From an uncultured Lachnospiraceae bacterium (lineage in GTDB: Bacteria > Bacillota > Clostridia > Lachnospirales > Lachnospiraceae): DNA of 64,000 nt. The notes under the pieces were generated by a model. It saw nothing but the letters and a program-made list of their open reading frames with translations, searched no databases and was not told the DNA's origin. Numbering within the stretch: the stretch's first letter is position 1; each line of letters starts with the position of its first letter. Both the position numbers and the translations under genes were made by a program. Shown piece after piece: positions 48,814 to 57,835 of the stretch. The stretch is taken from NCBI GenBank assembly GCA_949740535.1, contig CATJHO010000100.1:31294-95293 (forward strand), written 5' to 3'.

Positions 48814-50457
48814 TTACTGATAGCCCAGACCCATATAGGCCTCCAGATTTCCGTCAAAATAGTAATCCAGAATCTTCATCCGATACAGGGCCATCCGCTT
48901 AAACAACTCGTAATCCGCCCCGTGATTACTGTCCGGCCAGCGCTCCCTGTCCCGTGCCAGAGCCCCTGAATCCCTCAGTTCATGAGCCAGGCTGTCCACA
49001 CTTTGGGTAAGATTTTCATCGGAGAAAACACCTTCCCTCAGCTGCTTCCATTTCTCTCTTATCCGCTCTCTCGTGCTGTCTACGTTAAGCTCCACCAGCC
49101 GATCTCCCGGCTGCCAGTTGATGCGTTCCGAATAAAGATTGGTATTCAGACCCACATCCCAGATGGCATCTCCCGTTCCCTCCCTCAGGGCATTTCCCCA
49201 GGTAATATCCATGTCCCAGGGGACAAAATAAATCCGGTAAGACTGATGATCGCTCTTTGCCACATAATACATGTTTTTTGCCCGATTGTCAATTCCCAGA
49301 ACCGCCTGAAAGTAAATCCAGGCGTTTAATGCCCCATCCAGATCCATCAGCTGAGACGCCTTCCCGGCAAAGACCTCATCACTGTCCAAATCCCGCATCT
49401 GCAGATAGGAAAGAAGGGGCTCCCAGGAAGTCCGGTCAATGCTTTCATAACGCCCTTTTAACTCAAAACCAGCCAGACTTTCCGTAAACAGAGACGTTTC
49501 CATCAGCTCTTCACTGGGGATGTTCTGCACATCCACAGCCTTGTAGGAATACTCTGCCGGTGCCGTGCCGCCCTCTTTTTCCAGGTTCAGCTGTTTGGAA
49601 TCCACCGGCTCCATCAGGCCGTACAGTCCCCAGTACTCCTGATTGAAAAACACCTCCACATACACCAGATCCGTCCCGAACTTTGCCTGCTGGTATTCCG
49701 GCACCTGCGCCCCAAAGCCGTTCCACAGATCCGCTGAAAGCCGGTCCCGGATTTTGGACGCATCCGTATACATGGCGTTTAAGATCCACTCGTCATCTGT
49801 GCGCAGTCCAAACAGGGATTTTTTGTCCGGAACTGCCTCCCCTTTCTTGTTCTCCACCTTCAGGGTGAGCTTGTAGCCCTTTTTGGGATAGGTACGGCTG
49901 GTATTTCCCCGGATATTGGCCTCCAGAATATTCGCCCCCGTCCAGTCCCGCTTGCTCTTACTGTCCCAGTAGTACACCATGCCGCCAAAGACGCCCGTCT
50001 CCGCCGTCTCCGTAGTCTCAATGGCCAGTACCGGAAGGCCGGTAACCACAAGGCGGCACTCCTGAAATTCATTTCCCCTCAGGGCATAGAAGGTGAAGGC
50101 TTTCCCCTGCCGGATAGCATCCTGCTTGGATTCCCTGGTGAAATCATCTGCAAACAGCAGACGGACATCTCCGGAAAGACTGGAAAGCTCCCCTGTCTCC
50201 CACTTCTCCGTCTCCATATCCAAAGGCAGATAGAAGGTGGCAGTCGTCTTATCAAAGGGAAGCTTCTCCCCGGAAAAGCAAAGCTCTGTGAAAAAAGGCT
50301 CCGCCGCCTCTGTATAGGTCTCCTGAATCTGGGCCGCCTCATATTCGTCCATCCAATCATACCGGATGGGACCGCAGAAAACGGGCCTCAGAAAGAAAAA
50401 GCCCAGAACTGCTGCCAGCAATATACAGTTGAGAATAAGAGCTGTCTGTTTCTTCAC
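48814..50457 (-). CDS. CotH kinase family protein (paralog 1)
   Basis: 547 aa; N-terminal TM/signal, ANIRGNTSRTYPKKGYKLTL, LNAMYTDASKIRDRLSADLWNGFG, YFVPWDMDITWGN. Confidence 0.92.
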   Translation of the reverse strand: MKKQTALILNCILLAAVLGFFFLRPVFCGPIRYDWMDEYEAAQIQETYTEAAEPFFTELCFSGEKLPFDKTTATFYLPLDMETEKWETGELSSLSGDVRLLFADDFTRESKQDAIRQGKAFTFYALRGNEFQECRLVVTGLPVLAIETTETAETGVFGGMVYYWDSKSKRDWTGANILEANIRGNTSRTYPKKGYKLTLKVENKKGEAVPDKKSLFGLRTDDEWILNAMYTDASKIRDRLSADLWNGFGAQVPEYQQAKFGTDLVYVEVFFNQEYWGLYGLMEPVDSKQLNLEKEGGTAPAEYSYKAVDVQNIPSEELMETSLFTESLAGFELKGRYESIDRTSWEPLLSYLQMRDLDSDEVFAGKASQLMDLDGALNAWIYFQAVLGIDNRAKNMYYVAKSDHQSYRIYFVPWDMDITWGNALREGTGDAIWDVGLNTNLYSERINWQPGDRLVELNVDSTRERIREKWKQLREGVFSDENLTQSVDSLAHELRDSGALARDRERWPDSNHGADYELFKRMALYRMKILDYYFDGNLEAYMGLGYQ

Positions 50458-52031
50458 TCCTGATACTCCTCTAATGCCAGATAGGAAAGGGGATCGGAAA
50501 GCCAGGTGTCCAAAAACTCCATCCGCTCACAGGCCAGGTCTTTGAGCCTTTCAAACTCCCGGCTGTGCTGGCTGTCATACCAGCGGATCTCATTACGGTC
50601 AAAAGCCCCGGAATCCATTACCTGATGGACATAGGCATCTATCCGCTCCCGCAGATATTCATCCGAATAGACAGTTTTCCTCAGTTCCTTCCACCGCCGT
50701 ATTACTTTCTGCCGGGCATCCTCCACATCAAGCCGTATCAGCCGGTCTCCCAGCTTCCAGGCAATCCGCATGGTCCAGATTTCTTCCGAAAACCGGCTCC
50801 GGTTCAATGCCTCAAAGTCATGGACGTTTCCCCAGCTGTAATCCATATCCCAGGGCATAAAATACATCCGGTACCCGCCGTCTTCATAGAGAGTGGGATA
50901 AAAGATATTCCGCTCAATGTTATCCATACCCAGAACTGCCTGGAGATACATCCAGACCTCCAGCGCGCTGTCCACATCAATAAGCTCCGGCATCTTCTCT
51001 GCAAAGACTTGATCGTCTGCTTCCAGACAGGCCAGATAAGCATTGAGCATCTGAAAATGAGCCTCATCCTCCACCACGTGGTTTCCCTTAAGCTCAAAGA
51101 CCCCCGGATCCTTCTGCTTGTACAGAAACTCCTCCGGCTGTGCCGCTCCTTCCTTAGTCAGGGCCAGCTGTTTATAATCCACCGGCTCCATGAGGCCGTA
51201 GAGCCCCCAGTAGGTATCATTCTGGAATACTTCAATGTATTCCATGTGCCAGCCATAATGACCTTTCTGCTCCATGACCGCCGCCCCGGACTCATTCCAG
51301 ATATCCAGGGAAAGCTTATCCCGGATCTTGGTATCCTCGCTGTACAGACCATACAAAAGCCACTCGTCATCCTCCCGCATACCAAGGAGAGAGACCTGGT
51401 TCTTACGCAGCTCCCCGCTGCCTGTCTGGTTCTGCTTATACAAGGTCATTTTATAAGATTTCTTGGGATTCAGTCTGCTGCTTCCCCCCCGAATATGGCC
51501 GCTCATGCGGCTCTCGAACACCCAGTCCTCCTTGGTCTCCGCCAGCAGAAGCCGCATCTGGCCGTAGACTTCATCGTAGCGGATCTCCTCTTCTGTGTCA
51601 ATACACAGAATCGGCAGTCCGGTGAATACCACCTGATATTCCCGGCAGACATCCGCCTTCACAGCCAAAAGCCGGTAGGATCTGCTCTCCTTTACTGCAG
51701 ACTGCTTATCATCCCCCAGTGGATTGTCCAGAAGGTAAACCTCCACACCGCTGTCCCCGGAAGCAAAGGTCCCTGTCTCCCACTGACTGTTATTCATATC
51801 CACCGGAACATAAAAGGTTTTGCTTTCCCTGTCACAGGGCAGAGCCTCTCCTTCAAAATACAGCTCTGGCAGAAGCTCCTCCTCCGTGGAAGTTAGAGAA
51901 ACACTCCATGTTCCTTCTGCACGGAAAACAGCGTCCATCGAAGGCTCTTCCACCGGAACAAGCAGGAAGAAGGCACCTGTCAGAAAAAGCAGCAGCATGC
52001 TTATGCCCAGGGCCGCCTTTTTCTCTCTCAT
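50454..52031 (-). CDS. CotH kinase family protein (paralog 2)
   Basis: 525 aa; GHIRGGSSRLNPKKSYKMTL, YGLYSEDTKIRDKLSLDIWNESG, YFMPWDMDYSWGN. Confidence 0.92.
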   Translation of the reverse strand: MREKKAALGISMLLLFLTGAFFLLVPVEEPSMDAVFRAEGTWSVSLTSTEEELLPELYFEGEALPCDRESKTFYVPVDMNNSQWETGTFASGDSGVEVYLLDNPLGDDKQSAVKESRSYRLLAVKADVCREYQVVFTGLPILCIDTEEEIRYDEVYGQMRLLLAETKEDWVFESRMSGHIRGGSSRLNPKKSYKMTLYKQNQTGSGELRKNQVSLLGMREDDEWLLYGLYSEDTKIRDKLSLDIWNESGAAVMEQKGHYGWHMEYIEVFQNDTYWGLYGLMEPVDYKQLALTKEGAAQPEEFLYKQKDPGVFELKGNHVVEDEAHFQMLNAYLACLEADDQVFAEKMPELIDVDSALEVWMYLQAVLGMDNIERNIFYPTLYEDGGYRMYFMPWDMDYSWGNVHDFEALNRSRFSEEIWTMRIAWKLGDRLIRLDVEDARQKVIRRWKELRKTVYSDEYLRERIDAYVHQVMDSGAFDRNEIRWYDSQHSREFERLKDLACERMEFLDTWLSDPLSYLALEEYQE

Positions 52032-52089
52032 AATCTGCCTCCCATCTTACATTGCAGTTCCATCTTTGACTGTACGGCAGCCATTTGGA

Positions 52090-52497
52090 TTACTTCTTAT
52101 TTTTCTTCTCGATAAACATCTTTCGGGAAATAAAATTGTAAACCATCACCACTGCCGTGGCAAAAATCTTCACTACCATATAAGCCCGGTTCATATACTG
52201 GCCAAGCCAGTCCACGCCTGCCTTCATAATCAGCTGGTTGATGCCAAGGCCGATGAGACTCAAAACCACAAACACCACAAACTGCTTCAGCTTGTCCGCA
52301 TTCCTGTCTGTGTCAAAGACCACGGTAATGCTCAGAATATAATTTACCACCACAGACACCGTAAAGGAACAGCCGCTGGCAGCAAGTTCATGAAAGCCCG
52401 CCAGCTCTACCAGGGCCACCAGAATTCCATAGTCTATAAAAAAGCACAGGAAGCCCACAGCGCCGAATTTAATAATTTGTGCTAATAATTTCTTCAT
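52090..52497 (-). CDS. GtrA family membrane protein
   Basis: 135 aa; LAQIIKFGAVGFLCFFIDYGILVALVE, four TM segments. Confidence 0.93.
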   Translation of the reverse strand: MKKLLAQIIKFGAVGFLCFFIDYGILVALVELAGFHELAASGCSFTVSVVVNYILSITVVFDTDRNADKLKQFVVFVVLSLIGLGINQLIMKAGVDWLGQYMNRAYMVVKIFATAVVMVYNFISRKMFIEKKNKK

Positions 52498-52596
52498 AAT
52501 CAGTTTCTCCGTATTTTTCCAAATAATTCTTTCTCAATCACTAATTTTATCATTATACACGTTTTTGGGGCAATTGTAAAACTTTTCGTCACTCCA

Positions 52597-52625
52597 TTGC
52601 TAAATCCGGGGAAACACGGTATACT
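52597..52625 (+). promoter_or_regulatory. Sigma-A-like promoter for the plus-strand GT2 gene
   Basis: TTGCTA (52597-52602), 17-nt spacer, TATACT (52620-52625). Confidence 0.6.
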
Positions 52626-52640
52626 ATACAGGATGACCGC

Positions 52641-52677
52641 GGACCGCACAGAATCGTAAATGTTTCCTGTGTGGTCC
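52641..52677 (+). promoter_or_regulatory. 5'-UTR hairpin upstream of the plus-strand GT2 gene
   Basis: GGACCGCACAG (52641-52651) / CTGTGTGGTCC (52667-52677), 11 bp with one G-U; ends ~20 nt before the ATG. Confidence 0.6.
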
Positions 52678-52697
52678 ACAGAAAGGATCCTTAAGAA

Positions 52698-53663
52698 ATG
52701 AATAAATTATCCTTCGTCATTCCCTGCTACGGCTCGGAAACCACCATAGAAATCGTTGTAAAGGAACTCATTGAAACACTGGCCAAAAGACCAGAATATG
52801 ACTATGAGATTATTCTGGTCAATGACTGCTCCCCCGACAATGTCTGGGAGCCCATCCGCACTCTTGCCCTTCATAATCCCCACATTTTCGGGATCAGTCT
52901 GGCCAAAAATTTCGGCCAGCCTTCTGCCCTGATGGCCGGATACCGGAAGTGTACCGGAGATCTCATTATCTCCCTGGATGATGACGGACAGACCCCTGCC
53001 TGCGAACTCTTTACCCTGGTGGACAAAATTGCCGAGGGATGGGATGTAGTTTATGCCTCTTATAAACATAAAATGCACAGCGGATTTCGGAATTTTGGGA
53101 CCTGGATGAATGAGAAAATGACAGAAAGCCTGATTGGAAAGCCCAAAGGCCTGAAAGTTACCAGTTATTTTATTATGCAGCGCTTTATTATGGACGAAAT
53201 TCTGCGCTATCACAACGCTTATCCCTATATTGAGGGCCTGATTTTCCGCGCCACCAAGCACATTGCCAACATCCCCGTCACCCATCACAACCGCATGGTA
53301 GGGGAATCCGGCTATACCTTCAGCAAGCTGCTGGCCCTCTGGTTCAACGGCTTCACGGCATTTTCTGTAAAGCCTCTGCGGATCGCCACCTTCTGCGGAA
53401 CCACTTCCGCCTTTCTGGGCTTCTGCTATGGCCTCTACGTTGTGATCCGCAAGTTCATAGACCCTACCATTGAAATGGGCTGGAGCTCCATTGTGGCCTC
53501 CATCTTCCTGCTGGGCGGCCTGATCCTGGTTATGCTCGGCCTGATTGGCGAGTATGTCGGCCGCATTTATATCAGTATCAACAATGCTCCCCAGTATACC
53601 ATCCGGGATACTGCCGGATTCCAGAAGCGCTCCGGGGAAGAACACTCAACTGTAAAACACTAA
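52698..53663 (+). CDS. GT2 polyprenyl-phosphate glycosyltransferase (DPM1/GtrB/ArnC-like with C-terminal TMs)
   Basis: 321 aa; MNKLSFVIPCYGSETTIEIVVKEL, FGQPSALMAGYRKCTGDLIISLDDDGQTP, two C-terminal TM helices. Confidence 0.94.
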   Translation: MNKLSFVIPCYGSETTIEIVVKELIETLAKRPEYDYEIILVNDCSPDNVWEPIRTLALHNPHIFGISLAKNFGQPSALMAGYRKCTGDLIISLDDDGQTPACELFTLVDKIAEGWDVVYASYKHKMHSGFRNFGTWMNEKMTESLIGKPKGLKVTSYFIMQRFIMDEILRYHNAYPYIEGLIFRATKHIANIPVTHHNRMVGESGYTFSKLLALWFNGFTAFSVKPLRIATFCGTTSAFLGFCYGLYVVIRKFIDPTIEMGWSSIVASIFLLGGLILVMLGLIGEYVGRIYISINNAPQYTIRDTAGFQKRSGEEHSTVKH

Positions 53664-53987
53664 TATTCCAAGAAGAATCAGGCTGTTACCCAACAGCTTT
53701 TTCTTTGTAATTTTTTCTCCAAAGAAAAAACGGCTCAGGAACATCACCAAAACAAAGCCAAAAGATTCTACCACCGCTCCATTCTTATATTCCAGTCCCA
53801 CATATCCGCCTACCGTCAGCAGAGTGGAAAGAACCATCATGCCATAGCCTGCGATCACCAGGGGATTCAAATACTCACGAATCATGGAAGAATATGTTTT
53901 TTCTGCGCTTTTTTTCAGAAGAATCTGGGAAAAAGATGCTACCACTACAGACAGCACCAGCAACATCATATATTTATTCACCATCAC
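53646..53987 (-). CDS. SMR/EamA-like small membrane transporter (ArnE/ArnF-like subunit)
   Basis: 113 aa, four TMs; KNGAVVESFGFVLVMFLSRFFFGEKITKKKLLGNSLILLGILVF. Confidence 0.8.
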   Translation of the reverse strand: MMVNKYMMLLVLSVVVASFSQILLKKSAEKTYSSMIREYLNPLVIAGYGMMVLSTLLTVGGYVGLEYKNGAVVESFGFVLVMFLSRFFFGEKITKKKLLGNSLILLGILVFYS

Positions 53988-54324
53988 TGTTCACAATCAT
54001 TGTTCCCGCAAAAACAATGAGCACTCCTATCAGATTTTTGACTGTCAGCGTCTCATGAAAGAAAATAACCGTCCAGATCAGTGACCACAGAATTGCCATG
54101 GAGCGGTTGGCATACGCCACCGACAGCTGGCAGCGCTTGATAATCTGCTGCCAGGCAATGGCGTAAATGCCAAGAATCAGCATCTCAATGCCGTAAAAAA
54201 ATAAAAATCCAAGGCTGAAGGCCTCCTGCCCGGACGCCAGCTTCGCTGCTACACCGGACAAGGTATAAACAATGACTACCAGCTGAAGAAAGATAATGGT
54301 TTTTAAGGAAATTTTCGTTGTCAT
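53974..54324 (-). CDS. SMR/EamA-like small membrane transporter, second subunit
   Basis: 116 aa, four TMs; AYANRSMAILWSLIWTVIFFHETLTVKNLIGVLIVFAGTMIV; overlaps neighbouring ORFs. Confidence 0.8.
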   Translation of the reverse strand: MTTKISLKTIIFLQLVVIVYTLSGVAAKLASGQEAFSLGFLFFYGIEMLILGIYAIAWQQIIKRCQLSVAYANRSMAILWSLIWTVIFFHETLTVKNLIGVLIVFAGTMIVNSDGE

Positions 54325-55460
54325 ATTCCATACTCCTCTGCCTGCTCCACACGGTCAAAGGCCAGAATATAATATCCAAACCGGGTGGAACTGTCTGTCA
54401 CCTGTCCCTCCTGAACCGGCTCCATCTCACTTTCAAACAAGATATGCTGCGGAATCTCACGTTTTAAGCGTTCCAGCCGCTGCAAATCCTGATGGTTGAA
54501 TACAAACCGGATACATGCAGCCCCTCCTCTGTGAAGCCTTTTAAAATCCGGCTCTTTCCCGCATGCCACATCAATCACCATGCGGACAAAATCATACCCC
54601 GTGGACAAAGGCACCAGATCGGAGCCAATACAGTCGCCGCCCATACGGGCTCCCACCTCAATGATCTTCACGGTATCCCTTTCATCAATCATAAACTCGC
54701 TGTGGGAAGCTCCATTTTCCACCTTCAGTGCGTCCAGAGCTTGAAACACGGCTCTCTTAACCTTTTCCTCCTGCTCTGCCGAAAGGCCTGACGGCTCCAG
54801 ATGTCCGGTCTCAATAAAATGAGGATGGCCTGTGGTATACTTTTTTGTCAAAGCCAGAAAATGATGGGTTCCTTCATAGGAAATGCACTCACAGCTGTAC
54901 TCTTCCCCTGTGAGATATTCCTCCACAATGGCTTTTTTTTCAAAGGAGTTTTCCACCGCCAGCTTCAAAGCCTGCGAAAATTCCTTCCAGTCCTCCACCT
55001 TCGTGATCCCCCTGCTCCCGGAACGGTCCGTGGGCTTCACAATCACGGGAAGCTTCAGATCACGCACTTCCTCTATGCCGGTCCGGCCATCCGCCTCGCG
55101 AAATCCCGGCACTGGTACGCCTGCTGCCAGAAATGCCCTGCGCATAGCATACTTATTAGTGGAAATCCGGGTACACTCCATGGAATTGCAGGGCAGCCCC
55201 AGCTCCCCGGCCACATAATTCACAGTCAGCATGGCCAGATCCGAGCCGATGGAGGCCACTGCATCCGGCTTAATCTGCCTGCACATTTCCAGAATCCGCT
55301 CCCGCTCTACAATGCTGACAGGATAAAAGAAATCTGCCGTCCGCTCTCCCACCGAGCCGTCCTTCCACGCAAAAACATGGGTCTCAAATCCCATTTCCTT
55401 TGCCTTCAAAATCAATGGATTCTGGAAGCTGTTGGCTCCTATGATAACAATTTTTTTCAT
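54321..55460 (-). CDS. ATP-grasp domain ligase
   Basis: Start MKKIVIIGANSFQNPLILKAKEMG at 55460; LPVIVKPTDRSGSRGITKV, EEYLTGEEYSCECISYEGTHHFLALTKK, IIEVGARMGGDCIGSDLV. Confidence 0.9.
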   Translation of the reverse strand: MKKIVIIGANSFQNPLILKAKEMGFETHVFAWKDGSVGERTADFFYPVSIVERERILEMCRQIKPDAVASIGSDLAMLTVNYVAGELGLPCNSMECTRISTNKYAMRRAFLAAGVPVPGFREADGRTGIEEVRDLKLPVIVKPTDRSGSRGITKVEDWKEFSQALKLAVENSFEKKAIVEEYLTGEEYSCECISYEGTHHFLALTKKYTTGHPHFIETGHLEPSGLSAEQEEKVKRAVFQALDALKVENGASHSEFMIDERDTVKIIEVGARMGGDCIGSDLVPLSTGYDFVRMVIDVACGKEPDFKRLHRGGAACIRFVFNHQDLQRLERLKREIPQHILFESEMEPVQEGQVTDSSTRFGYYILAFDRVEQAEEYGI

Positions 55461-55536
55461 ATTCCATCCTTTCCTGGCCGCCTGCTCTCCCGACCGAAAC
55501 ATACCCAGATCACTTTCAAAAGAAAGCAGAATCTCC

Positions 55537-56703
55537 CTAGCATTGCAGCGGGCTGATCAGCAGATACACATAATAAAGAATCCCCGACAAAACATGATAC
55601 AGCAGCAGCCCATTTCCGGCCAGGTCCATCCAGGGCTTTTTATCCTTTTTCTGATAAAACCGCAGAGCAGTCATGGCAAAAAGGGTAAAGAGCGCTAACT
55701 GAAGCGCCCACTCAAAATTCCCGGACTCCGGCTCCGTCACCTCAATCAACAGAATGTACTCCAAAAGAGAAGCCGCATAAAAAGCAAGTGAAAACAAGAG
55801 ACTTTTATCCTGCCAGATCTGCCTTCCTCCCAAAATGCACAGAACAAACAGCGGAAACGCTATGGTCTGTAAAATGGAAATCAGCGGATGGGCCGCATCC
55901 AGCTTCAGCACCTCGAAGGGAGAAATCCCGATACTGCGTTCTGCGCTGACGCCGAACATCGAAAAAAACGTAACCAGAAAATAAATACCGGAAGGGATGA
56001 AGACCGCTGCCATTTTCAAGCTGAAAAGAAAGCTTTTCCCTTTGGTACGGTACAATTCCACCAGCAGAAAGAGAACCACTGCCGGCAGAAACCCCTGCAC
56101 AAAGGAGGGCTTCACAAAGCAGCTAAAAAGCAGAAGACCCGAAAGCCCGGCAAACTCCACTGCTTTTACTTTCTGTTCCCGTAAGTACAGCTTCAGAAAC
56201 CACAGAAATGCCAGCAGCGCCACAGGCTTTACCGCCATATTGGTAGGATTATGCCAGGTAGTCGGACTGGTCTGGCCCAGGTAAGGCTCCACGTTAAACC
56301 AGGGCATATAAAGAGCTGTCAGCACCATAAGCCCCACGGCCAGCAGGCAGATCTTCCTCTCAGAAAGACAGCCTTTAAGCTCCAACCAGAGAAATTTATA
56401 CAGCAGAGCTGCAGCGCCGCCTATACAGCAGGCAGTCACCAGAGCTCCGGCATATTCCCTTCCTATGGGCAGTATCCAGTTTATCCCGCGGACCAGAAGA
56501 TGCCAGACCGGATAAGCATAGAATTTATCATACAGCGGATCAGTAAATTCCCCTACTGCCCAGGAAGAATGGGTGGCAAAGTCACTGTACAGCAGAACCT
56601 CATACCCTTTTCCCATCTCCACTTTCACCATGAGAAACGTAAGTGCAGACAGAATCCCGGCACACAGCCACATCCCTGCCAAATCTGTTTTTCTATTTTT
56701 CAT
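55537..56703 (-). CDS. Polytopic membrane protein of unknown function in the glycan locus
   Basis: 388 aa, ~10 hydrophobic segments; coupled to the aminotransferase gene by overlap. Confidence 0.75.
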   Translation of the reverse strand: MKNRKTDLAGMWLCAGILSALTFLMVKVEMGKGYEVLLYSDFATHSSWAVGEFTDPLYDKFYAYPVWHLLVRGINWILPIGREYAGALVTACCIGGAAALLYKFLWLELKGCLSERKICLLAVGLMVLTALYMPWFNVEPYLGQTSPTTWHNPTNMAVKPVALLAFLWFLKLYLREQKVKAVEFAGLSGLLLFSCFVKPSFVQGFLPAVVLFLLVELYRTKGKSFLFSLKMAAVFIPSGIYFLVTFFSMFGVSAERSIGISPFEVLKLDAAHPLISILQTIAFPLFVLCILGGRQIWQDKSLLFSLAFYAASLLEYILLIEVTEPESGNFEWALQLALFTLFAMTALRFYQKKDKKPWMDLAGNGLLLYHVLSGILYYVYLLISPLQC

Positions 56704-57823
56704 AGAACTCCTTTATTTTCTCCACCACATAAGAGGTTTCCTCTTCTTTCAATCCATAGTACATGGGAAGCCGGACCAGACGCTCGCTCTCTTTGGTAGT
56801 ACAGCGGTCTTCTCCCGCAAATCTTCCCAGACTCTCCCCTGCCTGCGAGCTGTGAAGAGGCACATAGTGAAAGACTGTCTGCACTCCTTCCCGCTTCAGG
56901 TATGTAATAAGAGCTGTGCGCTCTTCCAGATCCCTGGCCTTCAGGTAGAACATATGGGCATTGTGCTCACAGCCTTCCGGCACACAGGGGAGTTCTATCC
57001 GCTCCTGTTCCTTAAGCGGCAGGAGCTGCTCATAATAGGCATTCCAGCTCTTCATCCGATCTGCCGTAATCACATCTGCCAGCTCAAGCTGAGCCCACAG
57101 ATAGGCGGCATTCATATCACTGGGAAGATAAGAGCTTCCCTGATTTACCCAGCTGTACTTATCCACCTGTCCCCGAAAGAATTTGGAGCGGTTGGTCCCC
57201 TTCTCCCGCAGGATCTCCGCATCCTCCACATGCTCCGAATCCCGGATCAGTAAGGCGCCGCCCTCTCCCATGGAGAAATTCTTCGTCTCATGGAAGCTGA
57301 AGCATCCATAATCCCCCATGGTCCCCAAAGCCTTTCCCTTGTAGAAGGAACAGACTCCCTGGGCAGCATCTTCCACCACTGCCAGTCCATACTTCCCGGC
57401 AGTCTCCAGAATCTTATCCATCTCACAGGAGACACCGGCATAGTGAACCGGCACAATCGCTTTTGTGCGTGCAGTTACAGCCGCTTCGATCAGCGTCTCA
57501 TCCAGATTCATTGTATCCGGCCGTATATCCACAAAAACGGGAACCGCCCCACGCAGAACAAAGGCATTAGCTGTGGACACAAAAGTGTAGGAGGGCATAA
57601 TTACTTCGTCTCCCGGATGTATATCAAGAAGCAGCGCTGCCATTTCCGTGGCATGGGTGCAGGAGGTAGTCAAAAGGGCCTTCGCCGTTCCTGTGTGCTC
57701 CTCAATCCACTGATTACAGCGCTTGGTAAACATTCCGTCGCCGCAGATATGCTCTGCCTCTACAGCCTCTCGAATATAGTCAAATTCCTTTCCTGTAAAA
57801 GGCGCTACATTAAATCCAATCAA
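56693..57823 (-). CDS. rffA: dTDP-4-amino-4,6-dideoxygalactose transaminase-like (RffA/WecE type)
   Basis: 376 aa; MIGFNVAPFTGKEFDYIREAVEAEHICGDGMFTKRCNQWIEEHTG, VVEDAAQGVCSFYKGKALGTMGDYGCFSFHETKNFSMGEGGAL. Confidence 0.92.
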   Translation of the reverse strand: MIGFNVAPFTGKEFDYIREAVEAEHICGDGMFTKRCNQWIEEHTGTAKALLTTSCTHATEMAALLLDIHPGDEVIMPSYTFVSTANAFVLRGAVPVFVDIRPDTMNLDETLIEAAVTARTKAIVPVHYAGVSCEMDKILETAGKYGLAVVEDAAQGVCSFYKGKALGTMGDYGCFSFHETKNFSMGEGGALLIRDSEHVEDAEILREKGTNRSKFFRGQVDKYSWVNQGSSYLPSDMNAAYLWAQLELADVITADRMKSWNAYYEQLLPLKEQERIELPCVPEGCEHNAHMFYLKARDLEERTALITYLKREGVQTVFHYVPLHSSQAGESLGRFAGEDRCTTKESERLVRLPMYYGLKEEETSYVVEKIKEFYEK

Positions 57824-57835
57824 TTATAAGACCTC

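Noticed and set aside
50565-51896. 443-aa plus-strand ORF antisense to the second CotH gene
   Set aside because: Antisense shadow ORF without motifs.
52707-53645. 312-aa minus-strand ORF antisense to the plus-strand GT2
   Set aside because: The plus frame encodes a motif-complete GT2 with promoter and RBS; the antisense frame has none.
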